A stretch of 64,000 nt of DNA. Source: Candidatus Izemoplasmatales bacterium (GTDB taxonomy: Bacteria > Bacillota_I > Bacilli_A > Izemoplasmatales > Hujiaoplasmataceae). The stretch's first letter is position 1. Every line of letters begins with the position of its first letter. A program made the position numbers and the translations under genes. The notes beneath the pieces were generated by a model. The model did no database searches. It was given only the letters and a program-made list of their open reading frames with translations, and had not been told where the DNA came from. Location: positions 434,001 through 498,000 of the forward strand of contig JBAZNL010000001.1 in assembly GCA_041649275.1 (NCBI GenBank), written 5' to 3'. Shown piece after piece: positions 24,782-33,850 of this stretch.

Positions 24782-25110
24782 AAAATGGGCCGCATCTTTC
24801 AGCGGCCTCGTCCCTGTTAACCCCTTGAATCAATGGCCCTTCCACTGCAGCCGGCGAGGAGACAAGCGCGTCAAGTTACCGGTGCACAACGTCATCCGGC
24901 CCAAGCTCGACAGCGTAAAAAAGTCAGGGAACGTCTTCATCATACCATACCAAACTACGCGAGGCAAGGATTTACTGTACATTTGCGGAATAATTGCTAA
25001 TTGTACATCGAATAGTCATTTTTAGTAGATCGATTTTGCGTTCTATATTGTATCATTGAAATGTCGCTATTCACATTTCGCTACCGCAGGACCTCTACCA
25101 GGAGGGTATT
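24782..25110. promoter_or_regulatory. Intergenic region before the integrase
   Basis: It starts with a short hairpin (GGGCCGC...GCGGCCT) after the previous stop. A GC-rich 150-base stretch without a gene follows. The last 130 bases are AT-rich, with TGTACA...TGTACA repeats at about 24978-25006 and candidate -10 boxes TATATT and TATCAT (25044-25056). I see no gene in it. Confidence 0.5.
25051..25079 (+). promoter_or_regulatory. Operator-like dyad downstream of the integrase -10 box
   Basis: TATCAT (25051-25056), then GAAATGT (25058-25064) and ACATTTC (25073-25079), 8 bases apart. It is placed to let a repressor block integrase transcription. Confidence 0.45.
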
Positions 25111-25989
25111 ATGAATGTAATCCAATGTATCGAGAATTACCAATCAGCATCCGCAATCACGAAGGCACCTGACACCGTCCGGTTCCAACGCTATACGGCA
25201 CTGTCCCTGATTAAGTACTTTTCCGAATCCGGCATCGTCGACACCGATCAGATCGACGATGCGACGATCGACAGCTTCGTCGCATACTCCAGGAAGACCT
25301 GTCGAAACATTACTGTGAACAAGCGCATCATGCTCCTAAAGTTGATCTACAGACACGCCGGCATATCCTTCCCCTACCTGGAAGGGTTTATGAAGCTTCG
25401 CCAGGATGTCATCCACTACGACATGATCAGCGATGACGACACCAAGCGGATACTGAAGTATGTAAAACGCCTGGACGATGATAACCCGATGGAACTGACT
25501 GTCAAGGTCATCATCCTGCTTCTGCTCGACTCATTGGTGAGGCAGTCAGAACTGCGCAACATCGAGATCCGGAACATCGACATCAAATCCGGACGGATCA
25601 GACTAACGTCGACGAAAACGAAGCGGCAGCGGTTCGCATACTTTACAGATCTGACTCGAGAGCCGATGCAAAAGCTTATGCGCCTCGCTCCGAAGCGAAA
25701 GTATCTGCTATTCAACTACCGAACCTATAGCGATTTCACCTATGGCCATCTGAGATCCGTTTTCGAGCGAATCAAGAGGGATCTGCAGATCCAACGGCTG
25801 CATCCGCACATGATGCGTCATACTGGTGCGACAGTTATGCTCGAGATGGGGGCGGATCTGATTACGGTCCAGCACACCCTTGGCCATGAAAACATCTCGA
25901 CAACCGAGATGTACATCCACATGACGACGAAAAAGACTCAAGCTGGGCACGACAAATATGGAATACTGAACAACATCGATATAGATTAA
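25111..25989 (+). CDS. Tyrosine recombinase / integrase of the element
   Basis: 292 residues. An N-terminal SAM-like DNA-binding domain (about 1-100) precedes the catalytic domain. The catalytic set is visible: Arg144 (LVRQSELRN), Lys at about 169-171 (TSTKTKRQ), His233 and Arg236 (HPHMMRHTG), His259 (LGHENISTTEMY) and Tyr268. It would recombine the tRNA-Leu core repeat. It lies about 480 bases from the right border, as usual. Ribosome site AGGAGGG is 7 bases before the start. Confidence 0.95.
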   Translation: MNVIQCIENYQSASAITKAPDTVRFQRYTALSLIKYFSESGIVDTDQIDDATIDSFVAYSRKTCRNITVNKRIMLLKLIYRHAGISFPYLEGFMKLRQDVIHYDMISDDDTKRILKYVKRLDDDNPMELTVKVIILLLLDSLVRQSELRNIEIRNIDIKSGRIRLTSTKTKRQRFAYFTDLTREPMQKLMRLAPKRKYLLFNYRTYSDFTYGHLRSVFERIKRDLQIQRLHPHMMRHTGATVMLEMGADLITVQHTLGHENISTTEMYIHMTTKKTQAGHDKYGILNNIDID

Positions 25990-25993
25990 ATAC

Positions 25994-26022
25994 AATAGCC
26001 GGGGATCGGTTCCCCGGCTATT
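25994..26022. terminator. Bidirectional hairpin between integrase and repressor
   Basis: The 12-bp stem AATAGCCGGGGA/TCCCCGGCTATT is perfect. It lies between two convergent stops. T-runs are short on both sides. Confidence 0.75.
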
Positions 26023-26024
26023 CA

Positions 26025-26249
26025 TTACTCTTCATCGTCTTCGTACAGTTTCAGGAAGTACTCTGCTTTGAGATCAAGCGCTTTGATGATCTTCTTGATC
26101 ACGGCATCACTCATAGCACGACCCTGTTCGTATCGAGATATTTGTGATGCATCGATACCGACAAGTCTCGCGAGCTGATGCTGACTAAGATGACGTTCTT
26201 CTCGCACTTCCTTGATTCTGGTCTCGGGTGTTTTTTTCGCAGTCGCCAT
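26025..26249 (-). CDS. XRE-family helix-turn-helix repressor of the element
   Basis: 74 residues: MATAKKTPETRIKEVREERH, then LSQHQLARLVGIDASQISRY (helix-turn-helix) and a short acidic end. It has no peptidase or dimer domain beyond the HTH fold. The start at 26249 follows AAAGGAGATGCC; the longer frame upstream reads through tRNA-adjacent sequence and has no ribosome site. It faces the integrase and may hold the element silent. Transcription from the tRNA operon, whose own terminator was displaced, could run into it. Confidence 0.9.
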   Translation of the reverse strand: MATAKKTPETRIKEVREERHLSQHQLARLVGIDASQISRYEQGRAMSDAVIKKIIKALDLKAEYFLKLYEDDEE

Positions 26250-26429
26250 GGCATCTCCTTTCCGTAAAGCAAAAAATGCAAAATGTTGTTGCTTTTTGCC
26301 ATTACGTGATTTATCATTGTAGATGACGGTGATGCCAATCGCCATCAACATCAAGACATGGTGCGCTCCCGATCGTGCGCCATGTTGACAGAGGTTCATG
26401 GAAGGTACTTATCTTGATCGATCGCAATG

Positions 26430-26514
<85 letters not shown>

Positions 26515-26528
26515 GCCGAGATTTTCAG

Positions 26529-26604
26529 TGGTGACCCGCAGGCGATTTGAACGCCTGACCCTTTGATTAAAAGTCAAATGCTCTACCGGCTGAGCTAGCG
26601 GGTC
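26529..26604 (-). tRNA. tRNA-Lys (UUU)
   Basis: 76 bases with CCA; acceptor GACCCGC/GCGGGTC, anticodon loop CTTTTAA. Confidence 0.95.
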
Positions 26605-26607
26605 GGT

Positions 26608-26682
26608 TGGCTGGGCTAGCTAGAGTTGAACTAGCGGTCTCGGAGTCAAAGTCCGATGCCTTAACCACTTGGCTATAGCCCA
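26608..26682 (-). tRNA. tRNA-Gln (UUG)
   Basis: 75 bases with CCA; acceptor TGGGCTA/TAGCCCA, anticodon loop CTTTGAC. Confidence 0.95.
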
Positions 26683-26704
26683 TCATGCGCGCGTTAAACA
26701 AAAG

Positions 26705-26781
26705 TGGGGCGAATGATGGGAATCGAACCCACGAGTGTCGGAGCCACAATCCGATGCGTTAACCACTTCGCCACATTCGCC
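26705..26781 (-). tRNA. tRNA-His (GUG)
   Basis: 77 bases including the extra 5' G typical of tRNA-His, opposite C73; anticodon loop TTGTGGC; CCA encoded. Confidence 0.95.
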
Positions 26782-26810
26782 ATGCCTATTTTTGTTTTTT
26801 CGCACCTATA

Positions 26811-26839
26811 AGCATACTAAATCGGGCATGAAAAGTCAA
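26811..26839 (-). promoter_or_regulatory. Promoter of the His-Gln-Lys-Leu tRNA operon
   Basis: TTGACT (26834-26839), a 17-base spacer, then TATGCT (26811-26816) on the minus strand, about 30 bases before tRNA-His. Confidence 0.75.
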
Positions 26840-26909
26840 GCGGCAAATCGCAAACGCGCCTTTTCGCCGCGTTTGTCGAGGAACACCCTCCGTCCGTTCC
26901 GAAACGGGC

Positions 26910-27758
26910 TTACTCGCCGACCATCGCGATCCCGAACCCCTGGTCGCCCAGATGGATGAAGAAGACGGGAGAGAGCGTGTTCGTGACATGGATGTCCACA
27001 TCCGGCATTTCCGCATGGATCGAGTCCGTTAGCTTCTGCGCCCACTCCGCACGGTTCAGCTGGATCACGTCGACGGCGACGCGTTCGTGAATCTTCCGGT
27101 ATGCGCGCACGGCGTCGAGGAAATACTCGTAGCAGGCGTGGTTGGTCCGTTCGCGTCGTGTCAGCTGAAGCTTTCCTTCGATCATCTCGATCACCGGCTT
27201 GATCCGAAGGATCGTGCCGATGAGCGCGCTCACGCGGTTCAGCCTGCCGCCGCGGAAGAGGTTCATCAGGTCGGCCAGGGTGAACATGACGCGGGCGTCG
27301 GCGAAGACCGAGCGGCATCGGTCGACGACCTCGGCGAAGGGCTTGCCCGCCTCGATGTCGGCGATCAGCGGCATCGCCCCGAGCGCGACGCCGAACGAGG
27401 CGACGCGGGTGGGCTGGACCTCGACCTCGAGCGGGACGTCCAGCATCCCCTTCGCGAGGAGCGCGGACTGCGCCGTCCCCGAGATCTTGTCGGACAGCGT
27501 GACGACGAGGACGTGCGTGAACCCTTCGCGATGGAACTCCTCGTAGACGCGCAGGAAGTCGCCGGGAGCAGGCTGCGAGGTGGTCATCTTCTTCGCGGTG
27601 CGGAGATGGCCGAGCATCGTTTCCTCGGAGACGTCCGTCTCCCTGGAGTCGATGCCGTCGACCGTGATGCCGAGCGATGCGACCTTGACGAACGGGCGGG
27701 TCGCGATGTCGGGACGGGTGATTGCGGTGCTGTCGAGCAGCAGGCCGATCTTCTGCAT
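26910..27758 (-). CDS. DegV family fatty-acid-binding protein
   Basis: 282 residues. DegV/FakB-type proteins present fatty acids to the FakA kinase for phospholipid synthesis. Visible are the N-terminal LLLDSTAI (family: I.tDSt.dl), MTTSQPAPGDF (the T-S-Q-P-s fatty-acid-carboxylate motif), LSDKISGTAQSA, and RGGRLNRVSAL...ILRIKPVIEM in the C-terminal domain. The start at 27758 follows AAAGGATGATACC. No fakA is in the window. Confidence 0.93.
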   Translation of the reverse strand: MQKIGLLLDSTAITRPDIATRPFVKVASLGITVDGIDSRETDVSEETMLGHLRTAKKMTTSQPAPGDFLRVYEEFHREGFTHVLVVTLSDKISGTAQSALLAKGMLDVPLEVEVQPTRVASFGVALGAMPLIADIEAGKPFAEVVDRCRSVFADARVMFTLADLMNLFRGGRLNRVSALIGTILRIKPVIEMIEGKLQLTRRERTNHACYEYFLDAVRAYRKIHERVAVDVIQLNRAEWAQKLTDSIHAEMPDVDIHVTNTLSPVFFIHLGDQGFGIAMVGE

Positions 27759-27869
27759 GGTATCATCCTTTTCTGCCGAGACGGCTGAATGCGCCGAGTA
27801 CTCTGTCACACATAATACATTATCAAATGCACGGCGCGCTTGTCAAGACGGACGCTGTGGCCGTTTTGT

Positions 27870-27900
27870 AAAAAAAAGACAGCCGCGCTGGGCGGCTGTC
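27870..27900 (-). terminator. Terminator of the EF-G-like gene
   Basis: GACAGCCGCC...GCGGCTGTC stem on the minus strand with TTTTTTT tail. Confidence 0.9.
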
Positions 27901-27902
27901 GG

Positions 27903-29975
27903 TCAGGCTTGCTGTTTCTTGTGCTCTTCGACGATCTTCGGGATCAGGTTGCCCGGGACTTCCTCGTAGCGTAGGAACTCGCGGGTGAAGGTGCCGGATC
28001 CCTGGGTCATGGCCTTGAGGTCGATCGTATACTTGACGATCTCGACCTCGGGGACTTCGGCGACGACCTTCTGGTAGCCCTGTTCGGCGGGTTCCATCCC
28101 GAGGACGCGGCCGCGGCGCTTGTTCACGTCGCCGAGCACGTCGCCGAGGTATTCATCCTTGATCGTGACGACGATCTTGTGGATCGGTTCGAGGATCGTC
28201 GGCTTGGCCTTGGGGGTGGCTTCCTTGAAGGCGAGCGAGGCGGCCATCTTGAAGGCGAGTTCGTTCGAGTCGACCGGATGGTACTTGCCATCGGTGAGAA
28301 TGCCCTTGACGCCGATCACCGGGAAGCCGGCGAGCGGACCGTGTTCGAGGGTTTCCTGGAGACCCTTGTCGACGGCCGGGAAGAAGTTGCGCGGAACGAC
28401 GCCGCCGAAGACTTCCTCGGCGAACTCGTAGTCCTTGTCGGGCAGCGGCTCGAAGCGCATCACGACGACGCCGTAGTAGCCCGATCCGCCCGACTGCTTG
28501 ACGTAGCGGCCTTCGGCGGTCGCGGTCTGCTTGATCGTTTCGCGATAGACGACCTGCTGGTCTTCGGTCTCGACGTCGACCTTGTAGGCGTTCCTCATCT
28601 TGTCGATGATGTAGCCGATGTGGATGATCCCCTGGCCGCCGATGAGCAGCTGGGCGGTCTCCTTGTTGCGTCGGATCTCGAAGGTGCCGTCCTCGAGGAC
28701 GATCTTGGCGAGGGCGTTGGAGAGCTTGTCCTCGTCGGCTTTGTTCTTCGGCTTGATCGCGACGTACATCGTCGGGTTCGGCGTCACCGTGCGCGGGTAG
28801 CCGATCGGGGCCTTGCGGTCCGAGATCGTCGCGTCGGTGGTGACCTTGCTCATCTTCGTGACGGCGCAGATGTCGCCGGCGTGGACGACTTCGAGCGGAA
28901 TCTGGGTCTTGCCGACGAGGGCGAAGACGGGACCGGCCTTCTCGAGCTCGCCCGTGGGCGAGACGACGACTTCCTGGTCCTTTCGGAGCATTCCGGACTT
29001 GATCTGGATGATGTTGATGACGCCGACGAACGGGTCGACCAGGGTCTTGAAGACGTAGGCCGAGAAGGGTTCGTCGTCGCTCATGGCGCGTGAAACGGTC
29101 TCTTCGGTTCCGGGCTTCACGCCTTCGGACGGAGCGTTTTCGGAGACGGCCGGGAAGTATTCGCGGATCATGTGCAGCAGCGTGAGCGGGCCGATGTTCT
29201 TGGTGGCCGAACCGACCATGACGGGAACGGCTTCGCCGGAGGACACGGCGAGGCGGAGTCCGTGCTTGATCTCGTCGATCGTGAGTTCTTCGCCGTTGAA
29301 ATACTTCTCGAGGAGCGCTTCGTCGGCGCCGGCGACGGTCTCGACGAGTTCTTGCCGGAGCGCCTTGACCTTGTCGAGCTTGTCCGGATAGATGTCGCCG
29401 TCGATGCAGGCCGCGCCATCATAGATGCGGGCCTTCAGCTCGACGATGTCGGCGAAGCCGTTGAAATCGTTCTGCTTGCCGATCGGCAGGCAGAAGGGGA
29501 CGGCCTGCTTGCCGAGCTTGGACTTGATCAGGCTGAGGACCTCGTCGAACTTGACGTTTTCCTTGTCCATCTTGTTGACATAGATGATCGCCGGCAGGTT
29601 GTGTTTGCGGATCTCCATCCACATCTTCTCCGCGCCGACTTCGACGCCCTTGGTCGCGTCGAGGACGAGCACTGCGCCGTTGGCGACGCGCATCGCATGC
29701 CCGATGTCGCCGATGAACTCGTCGGCGCCGGGGCAATCGAGAAAGTTGATCTTGGTGTTCTTGAATTCGACGGGAACGACGGCCGTCGAGAGCGAGGTGA
29801 GGCGCGCCTGCTCTTCCGGGGTATAGTCGGAGACGGTGTTCTTCTTCTCGACCTCGCCCTTCTTTTCGACGCCTCCGGCGGTGTAGATGAGCGACTCCGC
29901 CAAAGACGTCTTTCCGGATCCGAGATGTCCCAGGATGATGACGTTCTTGATGCTTGAAGCAAGATATTCTTTCAT
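27903..29975 (-). CDS. Elongation factor G-like GTPase (FusA2 type)
   Basis: 690 residues with EF-G domain order: G domain, domain II (about 300-380), III, IV (about 480-600) and V. The P-loop is GHLGSGKTS (16-24) instead of the GHVDHGKTT of true EF-G. DCPG and NKMD follow. This P-loop type marks the second EF-G-like group found beside the canonical fusA in Bacillota and Actinobacteria, whose role is unclear (ribosome rescue or regulation). It is preceded by an extended -10 promoter (TGATATAAT) with an AGTCTAGACT palindrome at its start point. Confidence 0.9.
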   Translation of the reverse strand: MKEYLASSIKNVIILGHLGSGKTSLAESLIYTAGGVEKKGEVEKKNTVSDYTPEEQARLTSLSTAVVPVEFKNTKINFLDCPGADEFIGDIGHAMRVANGAVLVLDATKGVEVGAEKMWMEIRKHNLPAIIYVNKMDKENVKFDEVLSLIKSKLGKQAVPFCLPIGKQNDFNGFADIVELKARIYDGAACIDGDIYPDKLDKVKALRQELVETVAGADEALLEKYFNGEELTIDEIKHGLRLAVSSGEAVPVMVGSATKNIGPLTLLHMIREYFPAVSENAPSEGVKPGTEETVSRAMSDDEPFSAYVFKTLVDPFVGVINIIQIKSGMLRKDQEVVVSPTGELEKAGPVFALVGKTQIPLEVVHAGDICAVTKMSKVTTDATISDRKAPIGYPRTVTPNPTMYVAIKPKNKADEDKLSNALAKIVLEDGTFEIRRNKETAQLLIGGQGIIHIGYIIDKMRNAYKVDVETEDQQVVYRETIKQTATAEGRYVKQSGGSGYYGVVVMRFEPLPDKDYEFAEEVFGGVVPRNFFPAVDKGLQETLEHGPLAGFPVIGVKGILTDGKYHPVDSNELAFKMAASLAFKEATPKAKPTILEPIHKIVVTIKDEYLGDVLGDVNKRRGRVLGMEPAEQGYQKVVAEVPEVEIVKYTIDLKAMTQGSGTFTREFLRYEEVPGNLIPKIVEEHKKQQA

Positions 29976-30017
29976 ACTTTCTTCTGGCTCCTTCCAAAAA
30001 CGCTTTCAGTCTAGACT

Positions 30018-30023
30018 ATTATA
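30018..30023 (-). promoter_or_regulatory. Extended -10 promoter of the EF-G-like gene
   Basis: TGATATAAT on the minus strand; the palindrome AGTCTAGACT (30009-30018) overlaps the start point and could be an operator. Confidence 0.5.
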
Positions 30024-30073
30024 TCATATCCGCTTTGAAAAGAAAGAATCCAAAAAAGTATTTGCTGCAGGAA

Positions 30074-30116
30074 AAACCGTGGCTCATCCTTGCGGATCGG
30101 CCACGGTTTTGATCTG
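30074..30116 (-). terminator. Terminator of the ABC exporter operon
   Basis: AACCGTGGC...GCCACGGTTTTTCC on the minus strand. The left arm lies within the last codons of the gene. Confidence 0.75.
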
Positions 30117-32099
30117 GGAGCGGTAGATGTTGGCGTACACGCCGTTCTTGGCGAGCAGGTCGCGATGCCTGCCTTCCTCGACCTTGACGCCGTTTTCCAG
30201 GACGACGATCCGATCGGCGTTCTTGATCGTGGAAAGACGATGGGCGATGACGATCATCGTCCGTCCCTTGGCGACGGTCTCGAGCGCCTGCTGGATCATC
30301 TCCTCGGTCTCGGTGTCGATGTTGGCGGTCGCTTCGTCCATGACGAGGATCGCCGGGTCGTGGACGACCGCCCTGGCAAACGAGATGATCTGCTTCTCGC
30401 CGACGGAGAAGTTGCCGCCGCCGCGGGCGACCGCGGTGCGGACGCCTTCGGGAAGCTTGTCGAGGATCTTCTTCCCGCCGATGCGGACGAGGGTCGCCTC
30501 GACTTCTTCGTCGGTGAGCCCTTCGACGCCGAAGCGGACGTTGTCGGCGAGCGTGCCCTTGAAGAGGACCGGATCCTGGAGGACGATGCCGACGTGCTTG
30601 CGGAACGACCGTTTCGAATGCGTGGTGATGTCCTCGCCGTCGATCCTGATCGAACCCATGTCGCAGTCCTTGAAGTCGTAGAAGCGGAGCAGGAGGCTCA
30701 TCAGCGACGACTTGCCCGATCCGGTATGGCCGACGAGACCGACCATCTCGCCGGGATTCACGTGCAGGTCGATGCCCTTCAGGACGGGGTGCCCCTCCTG
30801 ATAGGAGAACCAGACGTTGTCGAAGTCGATCCGGCCGCGCGGACGCGGAATCGCTTCGAACGATCCGTCTTCCTGTTCGCCGTCGATGATCCGGAAGATG
30901 CGATCGGTCTTGACGATCGCGTGCTCGAGATTGCCGATTTCGCGGAAGAGCGTGCCGACCGGTTCGATCAGACGGCCGAGGTAATCGTTGTAGGCGTACA
31001 CGATGCCGGCCGTGACGACGAACCCGGAAATCGTCAGATAGCCGTTGCCGAAATAGAAGACGATCGCGGCGGTGACGAGCGCGCCGACAAGCCGGATCAT
31101 GTTCCAGCCGATCGACAGGTGGAGGCGCTGTTCCTTCATCTTCTCGTTCATGAAGTCGAGCGAGAGTTCGTCGAAATCCTTCGTCGTCTGCGACTGGAAG
31201 TTGAAGATCTGGAGGATCGAGATGCCGTTGATGATCTCGTTCAGCCGCGCCGTGATCATCGACGCCTGCTCGTTGACCTTGACGGCGATCGTGTTGAGGC
31301 GCTTCACGAAGAAGCGGAGCCAGGCGTAGACGATCGGGAAGACGACGAAGGTGATGAGGGCGAGCCGCGCGTCGAGATAGAACATGCCGATGTAGGCGAA
31401 CACGATCGACAGGGTGGCGTTGACGAGCAGGTTCATGATCGTCGAGAACAGGTTCATCATGCCGCCGACGTCGGAGATCACGCGGTTGGCGATCTTTCCG
31501 GCCGGCTCGGTCTCGAAGTACTCCATCGGCATCCGCTGGAGGCTCGCGATCGCATCCTTGCGGGCGTCGCGGACCATGTTCACGTTGATCATCGACGTGG
31601 TGATGCGCTGGATGTAGGTGAAGACGATCTGCAGGATGAAGCGAACCAGCAGGAGCACGATGAGGATGACGAGGGGTTGGACGAAGGGCCCGTAGAAGGC
31701 GAGCACGTCGTCGTGCGAGAGTTTCGCCGCCGTGAAGACGAAGATCCCGCCTTCGGGCGTGGTGACCGTGAGCGTGTCGCCGTCGAGCGCCTTTGCGCCG
31801 GCGGGAACGTCGGCCTCGACGAAGTAGTAGCCGCCCTGATAGATGACGATCGAGACCGGATCGACGCCGATCGGCTTCTGGGCATAGTATGTGCCGTCGT
31901 AGAGGACGCTTCGTTCGGTCGGTCCCTCGACCGCGTACCAGGAGTTCTCGATGCCGATGAGCTGGTTGTCGAGGATTTCCTTGACGAGGAGCGGTGCCGC
32001 CAGGCCGAGCGCCTGGACGACGAGCATCGCGAGAAAGGTGATCACGAGCAGTTTTCTGTTTCTGGCGATGTAGCGCCAGACCTTCTTCATCGCTTTCAT
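30084..32099 (-). CDS. ABC exporter half-transporter (second subunit)
   Basis: 671 residues: six-helix membrane domain, then an ATPase domain with Walker A GLVGHTGSGKSS, signature FSVGEKQI (LSGGQ replaced) and Walker B ILVMDEATANID. Walker B and catalytic Glu are intact while the signature is non-canonical, typical of heterodimeric exporters with one degenerate site. Unusually, the first extracellular loop carries an insertion of about 80 residues (SWYAVEGPTERSVLYDGTYY onward). It is paired with the gene 4 bases upstream. Substrate unknown; multidrug or lipid export is the usual role. Confidence 0.92.
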   Translation of the reverse strand: MKAMKKVWRYIARNRKLLVITFLAMLVVQALGLAAPLLVKEILDNQLIGIENSWYAVEGPTERSVLYDGTYYAQKPIGVDPVSIVIYQGGYYFVEADVPAGAKALDGDTLTVTTPEGGIFVFTAAKLSHDDVLAFYGPFVQPLVILIVLLLVRFILQIVFTYIQRITTSMINVNMVRDARKDAIASLQRMPMEYFETEPAGKIANRVISDVGGMMNLFSTIMNLLVNATLSIVFAYIGMFYLDARLALITFVVFPIVYAWLRFFVKRLNTIAVKVNEQASMITARLNEIINGISILQIFNFQSQTTKDFDELSLDFMNEKMKEQRLHLSIGWNMIRLVGALVTAAIVFYFGNGYLTISGFVVTAGIVYAYNDYLGRLIEPVGTLFREIGNLEHAIVKTDRIFRIIDGEQEDGSFEAIPRPRGRIDFDNVWFSYQEGHPVLKGIDLHVNPGEMVGLVGHTGSGKSSLMSLLLRFYDFKDCDMGSIRIDGEDITTHSKRSFRKHVGIVLQDPVLFKGTLADNVRFGVEGLTDEEVEATLVRIGGKKILDKLPEGVRTAVARGGGNFSVGEKQIISFARAVVHDPAILVMDEATANIDTETEEMIQQALETVAKGRTMIVIAHRLSTIKNADRIVVLENGVKVEEGRHRDLLAKNGVYANIYRSQIKTVADPQG

Positions 32100-32103
32100 C
32101 GCG

Positions 32104-33837
32104 TCACCTCATCGTGATCTGCTGGATGTACTGGTCTTTGTACCAGCCGCCTTGCCTGAGCAGATCCTCGTGTTTGCCGCGCTGCGTGATCTTCCCGCCC
32201 TCGAGGACGAGGATGAGATCCGCATCGCGAATCGCGCTGAAGCGATGCGATATGATGATGTTCGTCTTCCCGCCGCGCGTTTCCTTGAGGCGTTCGATGA
32301 TGTTCTCCTCCGTCTTCGCGTCGACCGCCGAAAGCGAGTCGTCCAGAATCAGGATTTCCGGATCCTTGATCAGCGCCCGGGCGATCGAAAGGCGCTGCTT
32401 CTGGCCGCCCGAAAGCGTCGATCCGGCCTCGCCGACCTGGGTGTGCAGACCCTCGGTGAGGTACATGACGTCCTTCTCGAAGTCGGCGTTCTTGACCGCC
32501 TTGTCGAGGTCTTCGAGACGAGCGCGGGGATTGCCGATCATGATGTTCTCGTCGACGCCCTTCTTGAAGAGCATGTGCGCCTGGGGGACGTACCCGACGA
32601 GGGCGCGGACGTCGTGGATCCGATATTCGCCGATCGGGACATCGTCGATCGTGATCGCGCCGTCGGTCACGTTGAATTCGCGCAGGAGCTGACGGATCAG
32701 CGTCGACTTGCCGGCGCCGGTCGGCCCGACGATACCGATCGTCTGACCCTTCTCGATCGTGATGTCGATGTTCTTGATGACCGGCGACTTGTCGAAGGGA
32801 TACTTGAACGTGACGTTCCTGAAATCGATCCGGCCGAACGTGAGGATCGGTTTGGACGCGGGTTCGTCCTTCACCTCCGGCACGGTCCGCATGATCTCGT
32901 CGAAACGGTCGACCGAGACCTGCGCGTTGTTGAGCTGGGTGAAGAAACCGGCGATCGAGACGATCGGTCCGTAGAGCGTCCCGACGTAGGACAGGAAGGT
33001 GACGAGCTGGCCGACGGTGATCTTCTGGTCGATCACCAGCCAGGCACCGTACGAGAACGCGAGGAAATAGGCGATGCCGTAGACGATTTCGAACAGCGGA
33101 TTGAACCAGTTCTCGTAGCGGACGATGTAGCGCCAGGATTCGATGTCCCTGTCGATCGCCTCGTACTGGCTCTTCAGGTCGTTCTCCTCCTGGACGTAGG
33201 CGCGGATGACCTTCTGGCCTTCGACCGATTCGAGGATCTTGTCGGTGAATGCCGCATAGATCTCGCGATGTCTCTTGATGTACTTGCGCTTGCGGTTGCG
33301 GATCACGTTCAGGATGGTGAGCGCGATCGGCATGATCGTGACCGAAACCGCGGTCAGTTCCCAACTGATCGTGAATCCCATCATCACGATCGCGAGCACG
33401 ATCACCGAGGAGTTGAAGATCAACCCTTCGAGCATCGAGGTCGCGGCGGTGGTAATGCCGTCCAGGTCGTTGGTGACGCGTGCGATCAGATCGCCCTTCG
33501 GATACGCTTCATAGAACTTCGAATCCATCTCGAAAAGATGGTCGAGGTATCTGCGGCGCAACTTGAAGGCGAGTTTCTGGGATTCCTTGTTGATGATGTA
33601 GTTGTAGGCGAACGAAAGCAGGTAGCGTCCGACCGGGAGCGCGACGAGCGCGGCGACCAGCCAGACGAGCGTCGAGGCGGTCAGCCCGCCCGAGACGATC
33701 GCATCGATCGAAAGACCGAGAACCTTCGCCGGCAGAAGCAGGATGAAGGAGATCGACATCAAAAGGAAGAGCATCAGAAGATACGTCTTCCACTCTTCCT
33801 TGATGAACCATTTGAGTTTTGCGTAGATGTTCTTCAT
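32104..33837 (-). CDS. ABC exporter half-transporter (first subunit)
   Basis: 577 residues with six membrane helices and an ATPase domain: Walker A GPTGAGKST, signature STLSGGQKQRLS, Walker B ILILDDSLSAVD. The catalytic Glu after Walker B is Asp (DDS), as in the degenerate half of heterodimeric exporters such as BmrC/LmrC, while its signature is canonical. So its LSGGQ completes the active site with the partner's Walker A/B. It forms an operon: 13 bases after the U32 peptidase gene and 4 bases before the partner. Confidence 0.93.
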   Translation of the reverse strand: MKNIYAKLKWFIKEEWKTYLLMLFLLMSISFILLLPAKVLGLSIDAIVSGGLTASTLVWLVAALVALPVGRYLLSFAYNYIINKESQKLAFKLRRRYLDHLFEMDSKFYEAYPKGDLIARVTNDLDGITTAATSMLEGLIFNSSVIVLAIVMMGFTISWELTAVSVTIMPIALTILNVIRNRKRKYIKRHREIYAAFTDKILESVEGQKVIRAYVQEENDLKSQYEAIDRDIESWRYIVRYENWFNPLFEIVYGIAYFLAFSYGAWLVIDQKITVGQLVTFLSYVGTLYGPIVSIAGFFTQLNNAQVSVDRFDEIMRTVPEVKDEPASKPILTFGRIDFRNVTFKYPFDKSPVIKNIDITIEKGQTIGIVGPTGAGKSTLIRQLLREFNVTDGAITIDDVPIGEYRIHDVRALVGYVPQAHMLFKKGVDENIMIGNPRARLEDLDKAVKNADFEKDVMYLTEGLHTQVGEAGSTLSGGQKQRLSIARALIKDPEILILDDSLSAVDAKTEENIIERLKETRGGKTNIIISHRFSAIRDADLILVLEGGKITQRGKHEDLLRQGGWYKDQYIQQITMR

Positions 33838-33850
33838 GACGGACTCCGAC

